Shown here piece by piece: positions 28,829-38,141 of a stretch of 56,752 bases of DNA. Source of the DNA: Phenylobacterium sp. (GTDB lineage Bacteria; Pseudomonadota; Alphaproteobacteria; Caulobacterales; Caulobacteraceae); contig NZ_JAUSCJ010000005.1 in assembly GCF_030651185.1 (NCBI RefSeq), forward strand, positions 1 through 56,752, in the 5' to 3' direction. How positions within the stretch are numbered: position 1 is the stretch's first letter; each line of letters opens with the position of its first letter. The translations under genes and the position numbers were made by a program. Under the pieces are notes generated by a model that saw nothing but the letters and a program-made list of their open reading frames with translations, did not search any database and was not told the origin of the DNA.

Positions 28829-29390
28829 GGGGGTCCTCGGAGGGTGGTTGTCGGCTTGTTCTACCCGATCTCCAGCGTCCGCCTACTGCGAATGGTTCTC
28901 AAAATCGTACGGAGCCCAGTGAGTCGCCGCCGTCCCGCGGCCGGCGGCGCCGTTTTTCGAGGCGCCAGCGGGTCGATGCCTGAAATGTGAGCCGCCGCAG
29001 GGCCGGACGCCTCTTCTTGCCGGCGGGCGGCGGAACCGACGCCGAGGTCTTGGGACGCCGCCCGTTCGTCTGTTTCGGATTGTTTCACGCCACCCAAGAC
29101 AAGGCATTCAGTGGAACGTTGAAAGTATCCATGAATGACGTGCTCCTGGTTCCGCAGCTTAACAACAGGAATATCGCACCTGACGCGTGCTTAGTTTCCT
29201 TTGCGTTAAGGGTTTAAATTCGCTTCCGCGACGATAATCTCGACAGTCGACCGCCCTCTCATCACGTGAATCTGTGGATGGTTCGGTGGGAGACTCGGCG
29301 ACCTTCCGCCGCACGGGACGAAAAGCTCTTTGCTTTCGCGCCGAGGGTGAGTATCCCTAATGACAGTTCGCGTGGGGAGTTCCTCTTAAC
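28829..29390. other. Long intergenic region between terC and the CHAP gene
   Basis: About 560 bases without a convincing gene. It holds the Fur-like box, a GGCGCC...GGCGCC inverted repeat near 28946-28970, and from about 29080 a markedly AT-richer stretch with TTAAGGGTTTAA and GANTC sites that probably carries the promoter of the CHAP gene. A 76-codon open frame (28987-29217) lacks protein-like features. I looked for a yybP-ykoY manganese riboswitch before terC and could not recognise one. Confidence 0.5.
28887..28901 (-). promoter_or_regulatory. Fur-family box-like palindrome upstream of terC
   Basis: The minus strand reads TGAGAACCATTCGCA, an imperfect 7-1-7 inverted repeat close to the Fur-box form TGAGAATNATTCTCA. 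It lies about 60 bases before the terC ATG. In alphaproteobacteria Fur homologues often sense manganese (Mur), and TerC proteins can export manganese, so the pairing makes sense. It is a visual match only. Confidence 0.35.
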
Positions 29391-30065
29391 ATGTCGAAAC
29401 GGACCAGAACCGTCCTCGGTTCCCTGGCCGCCGCGGCGGTTATGACGCTCGCGCCCGTTGGCGCGGTGGCCGACACCTACTGGCAGTGCGTGCCCTTCGC
29501 GCGCCTGATTTCCGGCGTGCAGATCTTCGGTGACGCCTGGACCTGGTGGAAGCAGGCGGCCGGTAAGTACGAGACGGGCTTCTCCCCTCAGGCCGGCGCG
29601 GTCCTCTGCTTCAAGCCCAACGGCAAGATGCAACTGGGCCACGTCGCCGTGGTCAGCCAGGTGCTCACCGACCGGGTGATCCAGATCACCCACGCCAACT
29701 GGTCGCGAATCGGCGGGACCCGCGGGCAGGTCGAGAAGGACGTCACCGTCATCGACGTCTCCCCGGCCGGCGACTGGTCTCAGGTCAAGGTCTGGTACGA
29801 TCCGGTCCGCGATCTCGGCTCCACCACCTATCCCACCTACGGCTTCATCTATCAGGACGACAAGGCCCAGCGCGTGGCCAGTTCGGGTCTGAACGCCGCG
29901 GGCAACACCGCCATCGCCATGGCACAGGGCGCCGCCAACCAGATGGCCTCGGCCGTCCGTCCCGGCGCGGGTCCGTTCTCCATGCTGAGCCAGGCGGCCG
30001 ACTCCACCGACAAGATCGCCGCCCTGATCATGGCCGCGACCCAAGGTCCGCCCGAAGCCAAATAG
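29391..30065 (+). CDS. Exported CHAP-domain amidase/peptidase
   Basis: A 224-residue secreted protein with a signal peptide (1-27, ending GAVA). The CHAP fold follows, with nucleophile C33 (YWQCVPFARLISG), H84 (LGHVAVV) and the polar residue in THANW (N103). Such enzymes cut peptide bonds in peptidoglycan or related amides. The nucleophile lies only a few residues from the cleavage site, as in many small CHAP hydrolases. The C-terminal 60 residues are alanine-rich and of unknown role. It is followed after 4 bases by corA. Confidence 0.85.
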   Translation: MSKRTRTVLGSLAAAAVMTLAPVGAVADTYWQCVPFARLISGVQIFGDAWTWWKQAAGKYETGFSPQAGAVLCFKPNGKMQLGHVAVVSQVLTDRVIQITHANWSRIGGTRGQVEKDVTVIDVSPAGDWSQVKVWYDPVRDLGSTTYPTYGFIYQDDKAQRVASSGLNAAGNTAIAMAQGAANQMASAVRPGAGPFSMLSQAADSTDKIAALIMAATQGPPEAK

Positions 30066-30069
30066 GCTG

Positions 30070-31026
30070 ATGCTGAACCTGATCCGCAGCGGCGCTTCGG
30101 CCTCCACGACCGAGACGCCCGGCGACGACTGGGTGCTGCCGGCCGACACCATCTGGATCGACCTGCTCAATCCCACCCGCGAGGAGGAGCTGGCGGTCGA
30201 GCGCGTGCTGGCCGTCGACCTCCCCACGCGGGAGGAGATGGCCCAGATCGAGCCCTCGTCACGGCTCTATCAGGAAGCCAAGGCCACCTTCCTCACCGCC
30301 ACCCTGCTGGCCCACAGTCAGGGCGACCATCCGACGTCGGCGCCCGCGACCTTTGTCCTGGCCCGCGGCGTGCTGGTGACCATCCGCTATGTGGAGTTCA
30401 AGGCCTTCGCGGTCTTCGCCGTCCGCGCCGCCGAGAACCCCGACCTGACCAACGGCTCGGAGGTGATGCTGGAGCTGCTGGACGCCATCGTCGAACGCCT
30501 GGCCCACGTGCTGGAGAGCAGCTCCGTGGCGGTGCAGGAGAGTTCCAACGCCATCTTCGACCGCCCCCGGGGCGGGGCGTTCGAGCCCCTGCTGACGGGT
30601 CTGGCCCGCACCCAGTCGGTGGTGGCCATGGTCCGCACCAGCCTGGTGAGCCTCGGCCGCCTGGCCAGCTTCGCCGGCCTGGCCCCGGAGATCGCCGCCG
30701 CCGCCGCCGGCCGCGCCCACCTCACCTCGCTGCAGCATGACATCGGCTCGCTGACCGAGCACGCGGGCTCCCTGGCCTCGCAGATCGCCTTCCTGCTCGA
30801 CGCGGCGCTCGGCCTGATCAACATCGAGCAGAACGGCATCATCAAGTTCTTCTCGGTGGTTTCCGTGGCCCTGATGCCGCCGACCCTGGTGGCCTCGATC
30901 TACGGCATGAACTTCCACCACATGCCCGAGCTCTCCTGGACCTTCGGCTATCCCATGGCGCTGGGGGTCATGCTGATCGCTGGCCTCGGCCCGTTCCTCT
31001 GGTTCAAGAAAAAGCGCTGGCTCTAG
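30070..31026 (+). CDS. corA: CorA family magnesium/metal transporter
   Basis: A 318-residue channel of the CorA family: a large N-terminal cytoplasmic domain with long helices (about 1-255) and two C-terminal membrane helices. The signature YGMNFHHMPEL sits after the first helix, and the protein ends with a basic KKKRW tail. It would carry Mg2+ or related divalent ions as a pentamer. It starts 4 bases after the CHAP gene stop, so both are probably on one transcript. Whether it is the main CorA of the cell is unknown. Confidence 0.92.
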   Translation: MLNLIRSGASASTTETPGDDWVLPADTIWIDLLNPTREEELAVERVLAVDLPTREEMAQIEPSSRLYQEAKATFLTATLLAHSQGDHPTSAPATFVLARGVLVTIRYVEFKAFAVFAVRAAENPDLTNGSEVMLELLDAIVERLAHVLESSSVAVQESSNAIFDRPRGGAFEPLLTGLARTQSVVAMVRTSLVSLGRLASFAGLAPEIAAAAAGRAHLTSLQHDIGSLTEHAGSLASQIAFLLDAALGLINIEQNGIIKFFSVVSVALMPPTLVASIYGMNFHHMPELSWTFGYPMALGVMLIAGLGPFLWFKKKRWL

Positions 31027-31133
31027 CCCCGGAGGGGCGATTTCCTGCGGAAAGCGCCACTGTGGCGGATTGACGCAACGGTTCCTTAAACGCGACGCGC
31101 GAGGATCGGGGATTCAGGAATTTCCGCGTCTCC

Positions 31134-32348
31134 ATGTCCTCCGCTGTCCTTGTTCTCCGTCCGCTCGACATTGATGGCCTGCGCCTGGCGCTGGACAAGC
31201 ACAGGCGATTCCTCGAGGGCCGGTCCGGAGGCCGTCGCGCCAATCTCGCCTATGTGGACCTCACCAACCGCCAGCTCGACGGCATGGACCTGCGCGACGC
31301 CGACCTCACCGGGGCGCGCCTGAACGGGGCCTCCCTGGCCGGCGCCAAGCTGGCCGGAGCGGTGCTGTTCGGCGCCGACCTGCGCGACACCGACCTGCGC
31401 CGCGCCGACCTTTCCAAGGCTGATCTGCGGGGCGCCTGCCTGCGCGGGGCCAACCTCGCCCATGCCGACCTCTCGGGCTGCGACCTGCGCGAGGGCCGTA
31501 TCGCCCTGCAGGACAAGGCCGAGGGCTTCCGTATCCTGCAGCACGAGGAGCGGCCGGGCGAACTGACCTTCGCGGTGCTCTCGGGCGCGAACCTGGCCGG
31601 CGCCCATATGAGCGGGCTGTCGGCCATGGCCGCCGATTTCACCGACGCTGACCTGTCGGGCGCGACGCTGGGCGGCGCCAAGCTGATCAAGGCGGTGATG
31701 GACGGCGCCAACCTCACCGGGGCGGACCTGGCTGGCGCCGACCTCAGCGGGGCCTCGCTGAAGCGCGCCATCCTGGTTCGCTGCGATCTCGGCCTGTCCA
31801 ACATCACCAGCACCGACCTCACCGGGGTGCTGAAGGCGCCGCCCGCGGCGGTCTATATCGACGACAAGCCGCTGGAGGTGGTCCTGGCCGCCCACGAGGC
31901 CTTCTGCGATTCCGCGGGCAAGAGCGGCCGGCATGTCCGGCTGCCGGACACCGACTTCCGTTCGGTTCCGGGCGGCCTGAAGGGCCGAAGGCTCAGCGGG
32001 CTCTCGGCGCCGGGCGCCATCTTCTTCGGCATGGACCTGCAGGGGGTCCAGCTCCAGGGGGCCGATCTCTCGGGTTGTGATCTGCGCGGCGCCAACCTGA
32101 AGATGGCCGACCTGCGCGGCGCCCGCCTCTCCGACGCCCTGCTCACCCGGGCCAACCTGCGCGGCGCCAAGCTGGGTCCGCTCTCCATCGCCGACGGCCG
32201 CATGCTGCGTACCGACCTGTCGCGCGCCGTCCTGCGCGGCGCCGACCTCACGGGCGCCTCGGCCCCCCGCGCCCGCTTCCTCGAAGCCGACCTCGCCGGC
32301 GCCAAGCTCGAAGGCTGCAACCTCAAGGGCGCCGAGCTAGAGGCTTAG
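31134..32348 (+). CDS. Pentapeptide-repeat protein with two repeat blocks
   Basis: A 404-residue protein of A(D/N)LxG-type five-residue repeats, which fold as a right-handed square beta-helix. Repeats run from about residue 38 to 120 and from 150 to 230 in the first half. After an insert without repeats (about 232-295, including APPAAVYIDDKPLEVVLAA), a second long block fills 296-404. A short N-terminal segment (1-35) has no repeats. There is no signal peptide, so it is probably cytoplasmic. Function unknown; some pentapeptide proteins mimic DNA and protect gyrase, but nothing here shows that. Confidence 0.85.
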   Translation: MSSAVLVLRPLDIDGLRLALDKHRRFLEGRSGGRRANLAYVDLTNRQLDGMDLRDADLTGARLNGASLAGAKLAGAVLFGADLRDTDLRRADLSKADLRGACLRGANLAHADLSGCDLREGRIALQDKAEGFRILQHEERPGELTFAVLSGANLAGAHMSGLSAMAADFTDADLSGATLGGAKLIKAVMDGANLTGADLAGADLSGASLKRAILVRCDLGLSNITSTDLTGVLKAPPAAVYIDDKPLEVVLAAHEAFCDSAGKSGRHVRLPDTDFRSVPGGLKGRRLSGLSAPGAIFFGMDLQGVQLQGADLSGCDLRGANLKMADLRGARLSDALLTRANLRGAKLGPLSIADGRMLRTDLSRAVLRGADLTGASAPRARFLEADLAGAKLEGCNLKGAELEA

Positions 32349-32352
32349 AAAC

Positions 32353-32384
32353 CTGCTCATCCCGGCCTTCGCCGGGATGAGCAG
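32353..32384. terminator. Dispersed palindrome copy 2, terminator between convergent genes
   Basis: CTGCTCATCCCGGC (32353-32366) pairs perfectly over 14 bp with GCCGGGATGAGCAG (32371-32384) around CTTC. It lies exactly between the convergent stops at 32348 and 32391 and can act in both directions. Its core matches the elements at 2743 and 43363. Confidence 0.7.
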
Positions 32385-32390
32385 ATTAGA

Positions 32391-33251
32391 TTACATCCCG
32401 TGCTTCAGCGGCTGCAGGTCCTGGAACACCGGCTCGCGCTTCTCGGCCTTGGCGGTGAAGGCCTCGCCCATGTGGGCGCCGGAGAACATGCCGGTCTGCC
32501 AGACGGCGATATAGTCCAGGCCGTCCTTCAGGGTGTGGTCGCGGGCGTAGTTGATCATCACCTTGGAGCCGGTCACCGCCAGGGGCGCCTTGCCGGCGAT
32601 CAGGCGGGCGGTCACTAGGGCGTGGTCGATACAGGCCTCATGGGTGGGGAACACCTCGTTGACCCAGCCGATCTCCTTGGCCTTCTGCGCCGGCATCCGG
32701 CGGCCCGTATAGGCCATCTCCCGCACCCACCCCTCGGGGATCAGCTTGCACAGGCGCGGGAAGGTGCCGACGTCGGCGGTCATGCCGATATTGATTTCTT
32801 GAATACAGAAGAAGGCGTCCTCCGTGGCGTAGCGGATGTCGCAGGCGCTGGTCATGTCGACGGCCCCGCCGATGCAGCCCCCCTGGATCGCCACGATCAC
32901 CGGGATCCGCGCATCGTCCAGGCAACCGAAACAGTCCTGCAGCCACGCGATATGATGCCGCTGCTGCTCGGCGTTGATGTGTCGGTCCTGGTTCTGGTTG
33001 GCCGAGGTCGATCCCCCGCCGCCGAACACCGCCAGGTCCATGCCGGCCGAGAAGTGCTTGCCCGTGGAGCTGATCACGATGCAGCGGGCCCGCGCATTGT
33101 GGTCGATGTCCTTCACGATCACCGGCAGCTCGTTCCAGAACTCCCGGCTCATGGAGTTCATCGCCTCGGGGCGCTTGAGCTGGATATGGGCGACCCCGTC
33201 CTCGATGGTGACGGCGAAGCAGGCGAAGTCGGCGGTGGTGACATCGGTCAT
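32391..33251 (-). CDS. Crotonase family protein, dienoyl-CoA isomerase-like
   Basis: A 286-residue enzyme of the enoyl-CoA hydratase/isomerase superfamily. The oxyanion-hole segments KHFSAGMDLAVFGG and IQGGCIGGAVDMTSACDIR are clear. The acidic pattern in FCIQEINIGMTADVGTFPRL, with Glu and Asp, resembles delta(3,5)-delta(2,4)-dienoyl-CoA isomerases, which help degrade odd-position unsaturated fatty acids. A plain hydratase is the alternative. The ATG at 33251 is preferred to one nine codons upstream by fit to the family. Confidence 0.85.
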   Translation of the reverse strand: MTDVTTADFACFAVTIEDGVAHIQLKRPEAMNSMSREFWNELPVIVKDIDHNARARCIVISSTGKHFSAGMDLAVFGGGGSTSANQNQDRHINAEQQRHHIAWLQDCFGCLDDARIPVIVAIQGGCIGGAVDMTSACDIRYATEDAFFCIQEINIGMTADVGTFPRLCKLIPEGWVREMAYTGRRMPAQKAKEIGWVNEVFPTHEACIDHALVTARLIAGKAPLAVTGSKVMINYARDHTLKDGLDYIAVWQTGMFSGAHMGEAFTAKAEKREPVFQDLQPLKHGM

Positions 33252-33308
33252 GGCGTTTCCTCTCGTTGGAAACATCATCGTCCCGTGACGCGGGGAAAGG
33301 GAAGGGGC

Positions 33309-33947
33309 TTACCCGTACCGCATCTTCCCGAGCGCCGCGGCCACGTCGGCCAGCAGGTCGCCGCCCTTCAGCCCCGCCTTCCACTTCTCATAGGCCATGA
33401 CGTTCTCGATGCGGCTGTCGACGAAGGCCATGGCGGCGTCCTTGCCGCTGGCCAGGCGCAGAGCCAGCCCGGAGATCAGGATGCCCGAGAGGATCGCCCG
33501 CTTGGAATAGTGGTTCTCGTCGGTCGCGGTGTCGCCGGCCCAGCGCCAGAGCCCGTCGGCGCTTTCCCACAGCAGCTTCACCGCAAGGGGAATCCGGGTC
33601 GGCAGGGCCAGATACCCCGCCCAGCGCCGCACGGCGGCCTCGTCGTCGGCGGCCGCGTCCAGCCGCGCCTCGACGCCGGCCCGGATCCGCGCGCGGATCT
33701 TCAGGGCCTTGGGATCGGTGTCGGCCAGCCGCGCCAGCGCCGCGGCGTCGTGGCGGCGCGACAGCAGGGCCGCCAGGTCGGCGGGGCCATGGGGAAGCAG
33801 CAATTCGGTCTCGGCCACGGACAGGCCGCAGGCCTTGCCCGCCGCGCGGACCATCGGCCAGGTCCAGCCGTGCGCCCCGGCAAGGTTAAGGGCTGCGTCC
33901 AGAATCTGTTGTTCGGTGGCCTCAGCCCAGTCGGTTTCGTGCGCCAT
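33309..33947 (-). CDS. COQ9 family ubiquinone biosynthesis protein
   Basis: A 212-residue protein of the COQ9 family, found in mitochondria and alphaproteobacteria. The N-terminal third looks like a TetR-type helix-turn-helix (EQQILDAALNLAGAHGWTW). The C-terminal part has the family core LLWESADGLWRWAGDTATDENHYSKRA, which forms the lipid-binding pocket. COQ9 presents quinone intermediates to the hydroxylase COQ7. No other ubiquinone gene lies in the window. Starts GTG 33950 and ATG 33947 are adjacent in frame; a -10 element lies just upstream, suggesting a leaderless message. Confidence 0.88.
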   Translation of the reverse strand: MAHETDWAEATEQQILDAALNLAGAHGWTWPMVRAAGKACGLSVAETELLLPHGPADLAALLSRRHDAAALARLADTDPKALKIRARIRAGVEARLDAAADDEAAVRRWAGYLALPTRIPLAVKLLWESADGLWRWAGDTATDENHYSKRAILSGILISGLALRLASGKDAAMAFVDSRIENVMAYEKWKAGLKGGDLLADVAAALGKMRYG

Positions 33948-33952
33948 CACCT

Positions 33953-33981
33953 ATAATAACGCGCTCTTGAGGCCCTGTCCG
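33953..33981 (-). promoter_or_regulatory. Candidate promoter of the COQ9 gene, leaderless
   Basis: On the minus strand TATTAT (33953-33958) lies 5 bases before the ATG, with CGGACA (33976-33981) at a 17-base spacing. Transcription would begin at or within a base or two of the start codon. The -35 match is poor, but the -10 stands out in this GC-rich sequence. Confidence 0.4.
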
Positions 33982-34123
33982 CCGTGGACATCGTCTCCCG
34001 TCTCTGGTATTTCGCCGCCCTCATCCCGGAGGCTCCTCGCCACTGGGGGCAAGGCATTTGTCCGTTCGCCGCCGCCTGACCCCAGGATTGGCCGAGCGGG
34101 AACGGGTAATAGGAGAGATAACT

Positions 34124-34363
34124 CTGGTTCAGATTTTCGTCCGCGACAACAACGTCGATCAGGCTCTCAAGGCGCTGAAGAAGAAGATGCAGCGCGAGGG
34201 CTCGTTCCGCGAAATGAAGCGGCACGTGCATTACGAAAAGCCCTCGGAAAAGCGCGCCCGTCAAAAGGCCGAAGCCGTTCGTCGCGCCCGGAAGCTGGCC
34301 CGCAAGCGCGCCCAGCGTGAAGGCCTGATCCCGGCCCCGAAGAAGGCCCCCGGCGCGCGCTAG
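34124..34363 (+). CDS. rpsU: Ribosomal protein S21, apparent CTG start
   Basis: A 79-residue small-subunit protein that takes part in mRNA recognition. The family sequence starts [20 protein letters not shown] and continues with basic helices to a C-terminal KKAPGAR. The expected initiator methionine before VQIF is here CTG. A strong ribosome binding site, AGGAGAG (34111-34117), lies 8 bases before it. The nearest ordinary starts in frame are TTG at 34088 and 34058; both lie upstream of this ribosome binding site and would add residues unknown in S21. The gene is single and is closed by a strong terminator. Confidence 0.93.
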   Translation: MVQIFVRDNNVDQALKALKKKMQREGSFREMKRHVHYEKPSEKRARQKAEAVRRARKLARKRAQREGLIPAPKKAPGAR

Positions 34364-34396
34364 ACGCACACCGGCGCTTGAAGCTTAAGTATTTGA

Positions 34397-34426
34397 AAGG
34401 CCGCGCGGATCACCGCGCGGCCTTTT
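34397..34426 (+). terminator. Rho-independent terminator of rpsU
   Basis: AAGGCCGCGCGG (34397-34408) pairs over 12 bp with CCGCGCGGCCTT (34413-34424) around ATCA, followed by TTTTGCTTTTG. It is one of the clearest terminators in the window. Confidence 0.92.
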
Positions 34427-34554
34427 GCTTTTGCGCGAATTTCCATGCTCACGCTGCGAACTTCGGTCGCGTGGCGCCCTGCTTGCTGGTGAAACCGCGT
34501 CCGCACACCTATCTTGGGATCTAGCGGACACTTTCCGGAACGGTCTGGACCAAA

Positions 34555-36435
<1,881 letters not shown>

Positions 36436-36451
36436 GGCCAACCTGACCTAC

Positions 36452-36480
36452 CCGAAGGGGAGCCCACGGCTCCCCTTCGG
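36452..36480 (+). terminator. Hairpin after ftsH
   Basis: CCGAAGGGGAGCC (36452-36464) pairs perfectly over 13 bp with GGCTCCCCTTCGG (36468-36480) around CAC, 17 bases after the ftsH stop. There is no T run. It lies between the convergent ftsH and the YkgJ-type gene. Confidence 0.65.
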
Positions 36481-36561
36481 CATGTCTTGCGAGGTCGGAT
36501 GGGTGGTGGTGTCGCGGGGGGCCGTCTGAGCCGCGGCGCAGGGCAGGTTCGCCACGGCGGC

Positions 36562-37326
36562 CTACAGCCGAGCCATCACATCGGCCAAGATCTCCGGTCC
36601 GGTCCGATCCCGCGACGAGGGGGGGGCGGATCGATCGAAAATCAGCGCGTGGATAAGCGGCATCCAGCCATCGCGCAGATCGGCCTTGAGCACGGCCATC
36701 GACGGGTCGCCCTCCAGGTTCAGTTTCTCGATGCCCTCGGCCGAGAGGGCGCGGCAGTGGTCGGGCGACGAGATGACCAGATACTCGCGGCAGGACAGCG
36801 GCCGGTCGGGATGGATTGAACAGGCTTCGTCGACCAGAAACGGGCAGGCGACGCCCAGTTTGAAATAGTCCCGGCCCGCATTGGCCCGGCGCTCGTCGGG
36901 CTCGGTCAGGCCCTCGAACAGGTCGGTCGCCGATACGGTCGCCACGGCGTCGTCAAAGCGCGCCCGCACCTCGCTTTGGCGCGGTTCGGGCATGGCCTCC
37001 ACCACCCGCGCCAGCGCGCGGGCCTCGGCCGGGGCGATCGGCACCAGCTGACGGCAGCAGGCGCCGCAACCGGCGCGGCAGGAAACCGGCCGCCCCGCTG
37101 CCGCGGCCTTGGCCGCCGCTCTTTGGGCCAGCAGGCTGCTGAGGCCTTGGAAGATCGGCAGAACATCCTCGACGGCGACAGGGCCTGCCGGGACGGTCAG
37201 TTCGAAGGCCACGGGCTCGCCGCCCAAGACGAGCGTGGCCTTGCCGGTCGCCAGCACGCCCTGATCGGGATCGCCGGCCGACAACCGCACCGGCGGCGTT
37301 GTCGGATCTGCAGGGTTGGCGGTCAT
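36562..37326 (-). CDS. YkgJ family cysteine-cluster protein
   Basis: A 254-residue cytoplasmic protein with the zinc/iron-chelating YkgJ pattern: CRAGCGACCRQ near residue 83, then CPFLVDEACSIHPDRPLSCREY near 160-181. The metal and the function are unknown for most members. The N-terminal 75 residues, before the first cysteine group, are less conserved. Two small exported-protein genes lie upstream on the same strand. Confidence 0.82.
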   Translation of the reverse strand: MTANPADPTTPPVRLSAGDPDQGVLATGKATLVLGGEPVAFELTVPAGPVAVEDVLPIFQGLSSLLAQRAAAKAAAAGRPVSCRAGCGACCRQLVPIAPAEARALARVVEAMPEPRQSEVRARFDDAVATVSATDLFEGLTEPDERRANAGRDYFKLGVACPFLVDEACSIHPDRPLSCREYLVISSPDHCRALSAEGIEKLNLEGDPSMAVLKADLRDGWMPLIHALIFDRSAPPSSRDRTGPEILADVMARL

Positions 37327-37350
37327 GTCCAGAGGCCCGGGCGTGACGCT

Positions 37351-37653
37351 CTAGCGGCCGTTGGTCGTCTTCGGCAGCTGGCACATCTGGATGCCCTGGA
37401 CGGCGACAACATTGCCGCTCTTCTGCGCGCAGACTTGCCGCGAGGTGACCAGGTCCAGCTTGATGTAGATGTAATCCGACGAGGTCTTGTCAATGTAGCC
37501 GTTGGCCTTGATCCCTTCAGGGCTGGGGGATCCGCGGGCCGGCGCGGGAAGGGGCGAGGGCCCCCTCGGCGTTTCCGCCGCCTGGGCGCCAACCACCAGG
37601 ATGCCGAGGTCGAAGGCCAGGGCCCCTGCCAGGATAAGGGCGGATGTTTTCAT
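37351..37653 (-). CDS. Small exported protein, tandem paralog 1
   Basis: A 100-residue protein with a signal sequence (MKTSALILAGALAFDLGILV, cut likely after AQA) and a mature part of about 75 residues. It ends in a two-cysteine motif: C-x2-K-x-G-x-V-x2-V-x-G-x3-C-Q-L. The same motif and an almost identical signal peptide occur in the next gene upstream. No known family is recognised. The likely location is the periplasm, with one disulfide. Confidence 0.7.
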   Translation of the reverse strand: MKTSALILAGALAFDLGILVVGAQAAETPRGPSPLPAPARGSPSPEGIKANGYIDKTSSDYIYIKLDLVTSRQVCAQKSGNVVAVQGIQMCQLPKTTNGR

Positions 37654-37689
37654 GATGACAATCCTTGTGCGGGTAGCGTTAGGCGTCGG

Positions 37690-37992
37690 TCATCGGGGCA
37701 GCGGCGTGGAGGATAGCTGGCAGACCGGGGAGCCTGCGACATCAATGACCTTGCCGTGCTTCAGCTCGCAGCCGGTCTTGGCGACGGCGGACCGGTCGAT
37801 CGCGTAGCCAGAGATCAGCACGTTCTCCATCTTGATCTTCAGGTATTCCACCGGTTTTTCACCGGCCTTGCGAACTGAGAGACCGGGCGCGGCGTTGGCG
37901 CCCTTCGGCGTCTCCGCCGCCTGGGCGCCAACCACCAGGACGCCAAGATCGAAGGCCAAGGCCCCGGCCAGGATGAGCGCTGTCTTGTTCAT
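37690..37992 (-). CDS. Small exported protein, tandem paralog 2
   Basis: A 100-residue paralog of its downstream neighbour, 36 bases apart. The signal peptide (MNKTALILAGALAFDLGVLV) is nearly identical, also at the DNA level. The mature part keeps only scattered identities, mainly the C-terminal CELKHGKVIDV and CQL. Strong conservation of the signal but not the mature region points to a tandem duplication with relaxed or diversifying change in the mature protein. Function unknown. Confidence 0.7.
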   Translation of the reverse strand: MNKTALILAGALAFDLGVLVVGAQAAETPKGANAAPGLSVRKAGEKPVEYLKIKMENVLISGYAIDRSAVAKTGCELKHGKVIDVAGSPVCQLSSTPLPR

Positions 37993-38141
37993 GATGCGGA
38001 CTCTCTATCGGTGGGACGGATCGATGGCGGTCTGACGGAGCCGAAGGTCACGACGCCCTGATAGGTCAAGGCCTGGTGGAGCTTAAAAGTGTAGCGGTCG
38101 CCGCCCTGACTGCCAATGCCGTTGACCGGGCCGTCACGCCG

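Noticed and set aside
28829..28990. yybP-ykoY manganese riboswitch before terC
   Set aside because: Looked for because the RNA is common before this family, but its conserved internal loops could not be recognised. A Fur-like box is the better-supported element.
29190..29216. CtrA site around TTAAGGGTTTAA before the CHAP gene
   Set aside because: The two TTAA halves are separated by 4 bases instead of 7.
28987..29217. 76-codon frame in the terC-CHAP intergenic region
   Set aside because: No ribosome binding site, signal or family features, and the region changes base composition halfway through the frame.
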